A stretch of DNA of 64,000 nucleotides from Cyclobacteriaceae bacterium (GTDB lineage Bacteria > Bacteroidota > Bacteroidia > Cytophagales > Cyclobacteriaceae): NCBI GenBank assembly GCA_019638275.1, contig JAHBUC010000011.1, positions 62,001 through 126,000 on the forward strand, in the 5' to 3' direction. Numbering within the stretch: position 1 is the stretch's first letter; each line of letters begins with the position of its first letter. Of the stretch, positions 63,196 through 64,000 are shown piece after piece. Below the pieces are notes generated by a model. That model had not been told where the DNA came from. It was given only the letters and a program-made list of their open reading frames with translations, and made no database searches. The position numbers and the translations under genes are program-made.

Positions 63196-64000
63196 ATGAA
63201 GTTTCAAGGTATTCCCGGACTTAGTACAGTAAAATCACTATTAATTGAATCTGTAAAAAACGGCCACGCGGCCCACGCACAACTTTTTGCCGGAGCTGCA
63301 GGCGCTTTGAATTTGCCCCTGGCGCTTGCCTATGCCACCTATTTACATTGCGAACAAAAAGGTGAAGATGCTTGTGGTGAATGTGCTGCCTGTCGTAAGA
63401 GTTTGAAATTTATTCACCCGGATACGCATTTCGTTTTTCCGCTCAGCAACGTGAAGGCCGATAAAGATGAAGAACGCTTCAAATCGGATATTCTCAAACA
63501 GTGGCGTGAGTTTTTATTAACCCAACCCTATGCTAACCTGGATGCCTGGACGGAATTTTACGGAGGGGAAAACAAACAAGCCTCGATCTCACGCGAAGAA
63601 AGTCGGGAGATAATAAAAACCCTTTCGCTGAAACCATTTGAGAGCAACGTGAAAGTGATGATCATCTGGCAGCCGGAGAAAATGCATCCTTCCGCAGCAA
63701 ATGGTATTCTAAAAATATTGGAAGAGCCGGCACCTCATACCTACTTTCTTTTGGTGAGCAATGCTGCCGATCAACTGTTGCCCACCATCATTTCCCGCAC
63801 GCAAATTATTTCTGTCCCCCTGCTTTCAGACGAAGAAATCGAATCACAGCTGACGGCTCAGAATGTTGAAGTAAAAAAAACATCCGCTATCGCTCGTCAG
63901 GCTGAAGGTAATTTAAACCTGGCGTTGGCTCTTTGCGAAGATGATGAAGAAGATGACCAGGCCCAACGTTTTGCCGAATGGATGCGCGCCTGTTTTAAAA
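63196..64000 (+). CDS. holB: DNA polymerase III subunit delta', C-terminus cut by window edge
   Basis: The open frame runs from the ATG at 63196 to the right edge, about 268 residues with no stop. It starts 'MKFQGIPGLSTVKSLLIESV'. The P-loop position reads 'FAGAAGALNLPLALAYATYL' and lacks the GKT, as expected for the delta' clamp-loader subunit, which does not bind ATP. A four-Cys zinc knuckle is visible ('HCEQKGEDACGECAACRKSL'). Later 'KILEEPAPHTYFLLVSNAAD' and 'PTIISRTQII' (SRC-like arginine finger region) confirm it. It is a stator of the clamp loader complex. Confidence 0.9.
   Translation, partial: MKFQGIPGLSTVKSLLIESVKNGHAAHAQLFAGAAGALNLPLALAYATYLHCEQKGEDACGECAACRKSLKFIHPDTHFVFPLSNVKADKDEERFKSDILKQWREFLLTQPYANLDAWTEFYGGENKQASISREESREIIKTLSLKPFESNVKVMIIWQPEKMHPSAANGILKILEEPAPHTYFLLVSNAADQLLPTIISRTQIISVPLLSDEEIESQLTAQNVEVKKTSAIARQAEGNLNLALALCEDDEEDDQAQRFAEWMRACFK

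Noticed and set aside
1..64000. tRNA or rRNA genes
   Set aside because: No cloverleaf-like sequence with a T-loop GTTCRA motif and CCA context was found in any intergenic gap; scanning was by eye, so a covariance-model search would be needed to be certain.

Overview
The window looks like chromosomal DNA of a Bacteroidota bacterium, most likely from the order Cytophagales. The evidence is the gene content: two stand-alone MacB/FtsX-type permeases of about 815 residues, a TPR-bearing periplasmic histidine kinase, DUF4199 beside a membrane LuxR regulator, the alternative GlmU-like protein, the fused mutase IcmF, many lipoproteins and small secreted orphans, promoters with a TAnnTTTG -7 element, and few Shine-Dalgarno sequences. 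No rRNA, tRNA, CRISPR array, transposase or phage module was seen.

Layout. 1-3.1 kb: small secreted or membrane genes, with a TauE/SafE exporter cut by the left edge. 3.2-12 kb: a flavin monooxygenase, an FtsX-type permease, a NarL-type two-component pair and a secreted beta-propeller. 12-14.3 kb: a visibly A+T-rich minus-strand island of four orphan genes, one HEPN-like and frameshifted. 14.4-20.8 kb: a secreted CHY zinc-finger protein, an Upf1-like helicase, a Uma2 nuclease, a Gfo/Idh/MocA oxidoreductase and an M28 peptidase. 20.8-31 kb: a second FtsX-type permease, IcmF, a three-gene MCE/Mla lipid transporter and two related secreted proteins. 31-39 kb: an M16 peptidase, a LON-domain protein, apt, an OsmC-like protein, hutI and outer-membrane-type proteins. 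39-45.3 kb, all minus strand: an LpoA-like TPR/PBP1 protein, guaA, a TPR protein and typA. 45.7-55.3 kb: two RNA methyltransferase-family genes, a 33-residue membrane ORF with a strong ribosome-binding site, a bestrophin, a Usp-like protein, an OmpR-type two-component pair, DUF4199/LuxR and a heme oxygenase. 55.4-61.5 kb: a ComM-like ATPase, gmhA, an MsbA-type exporter and a Wzi-like outer-membrane protein, probably one envelope operon. 61.6-64 kb: rpmE (type B), the GlmU-like gene and holB, cut by the right edge.

The most unusual signal is not a gene. At least seven places carry degenerate tandem repeats with an exact 7-bp period (14841, 15421, 18998, 24021, 26931, 40995 and 47354), plus an 8-bp version at 17761. 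The arrays differ in unit sequence but share the period. Four are intergenic or at gene starts; three lie inside genes, in a helicase linker, an IcmF inter-domain linker and a signal peptide. They resemble in form the heptanucleotide STRR repeats of filamentous cyanobacteria. A second clear regulatory signal is a pair of abutting 19-bp Fur-type operators in front of the heme oxygenase gene.
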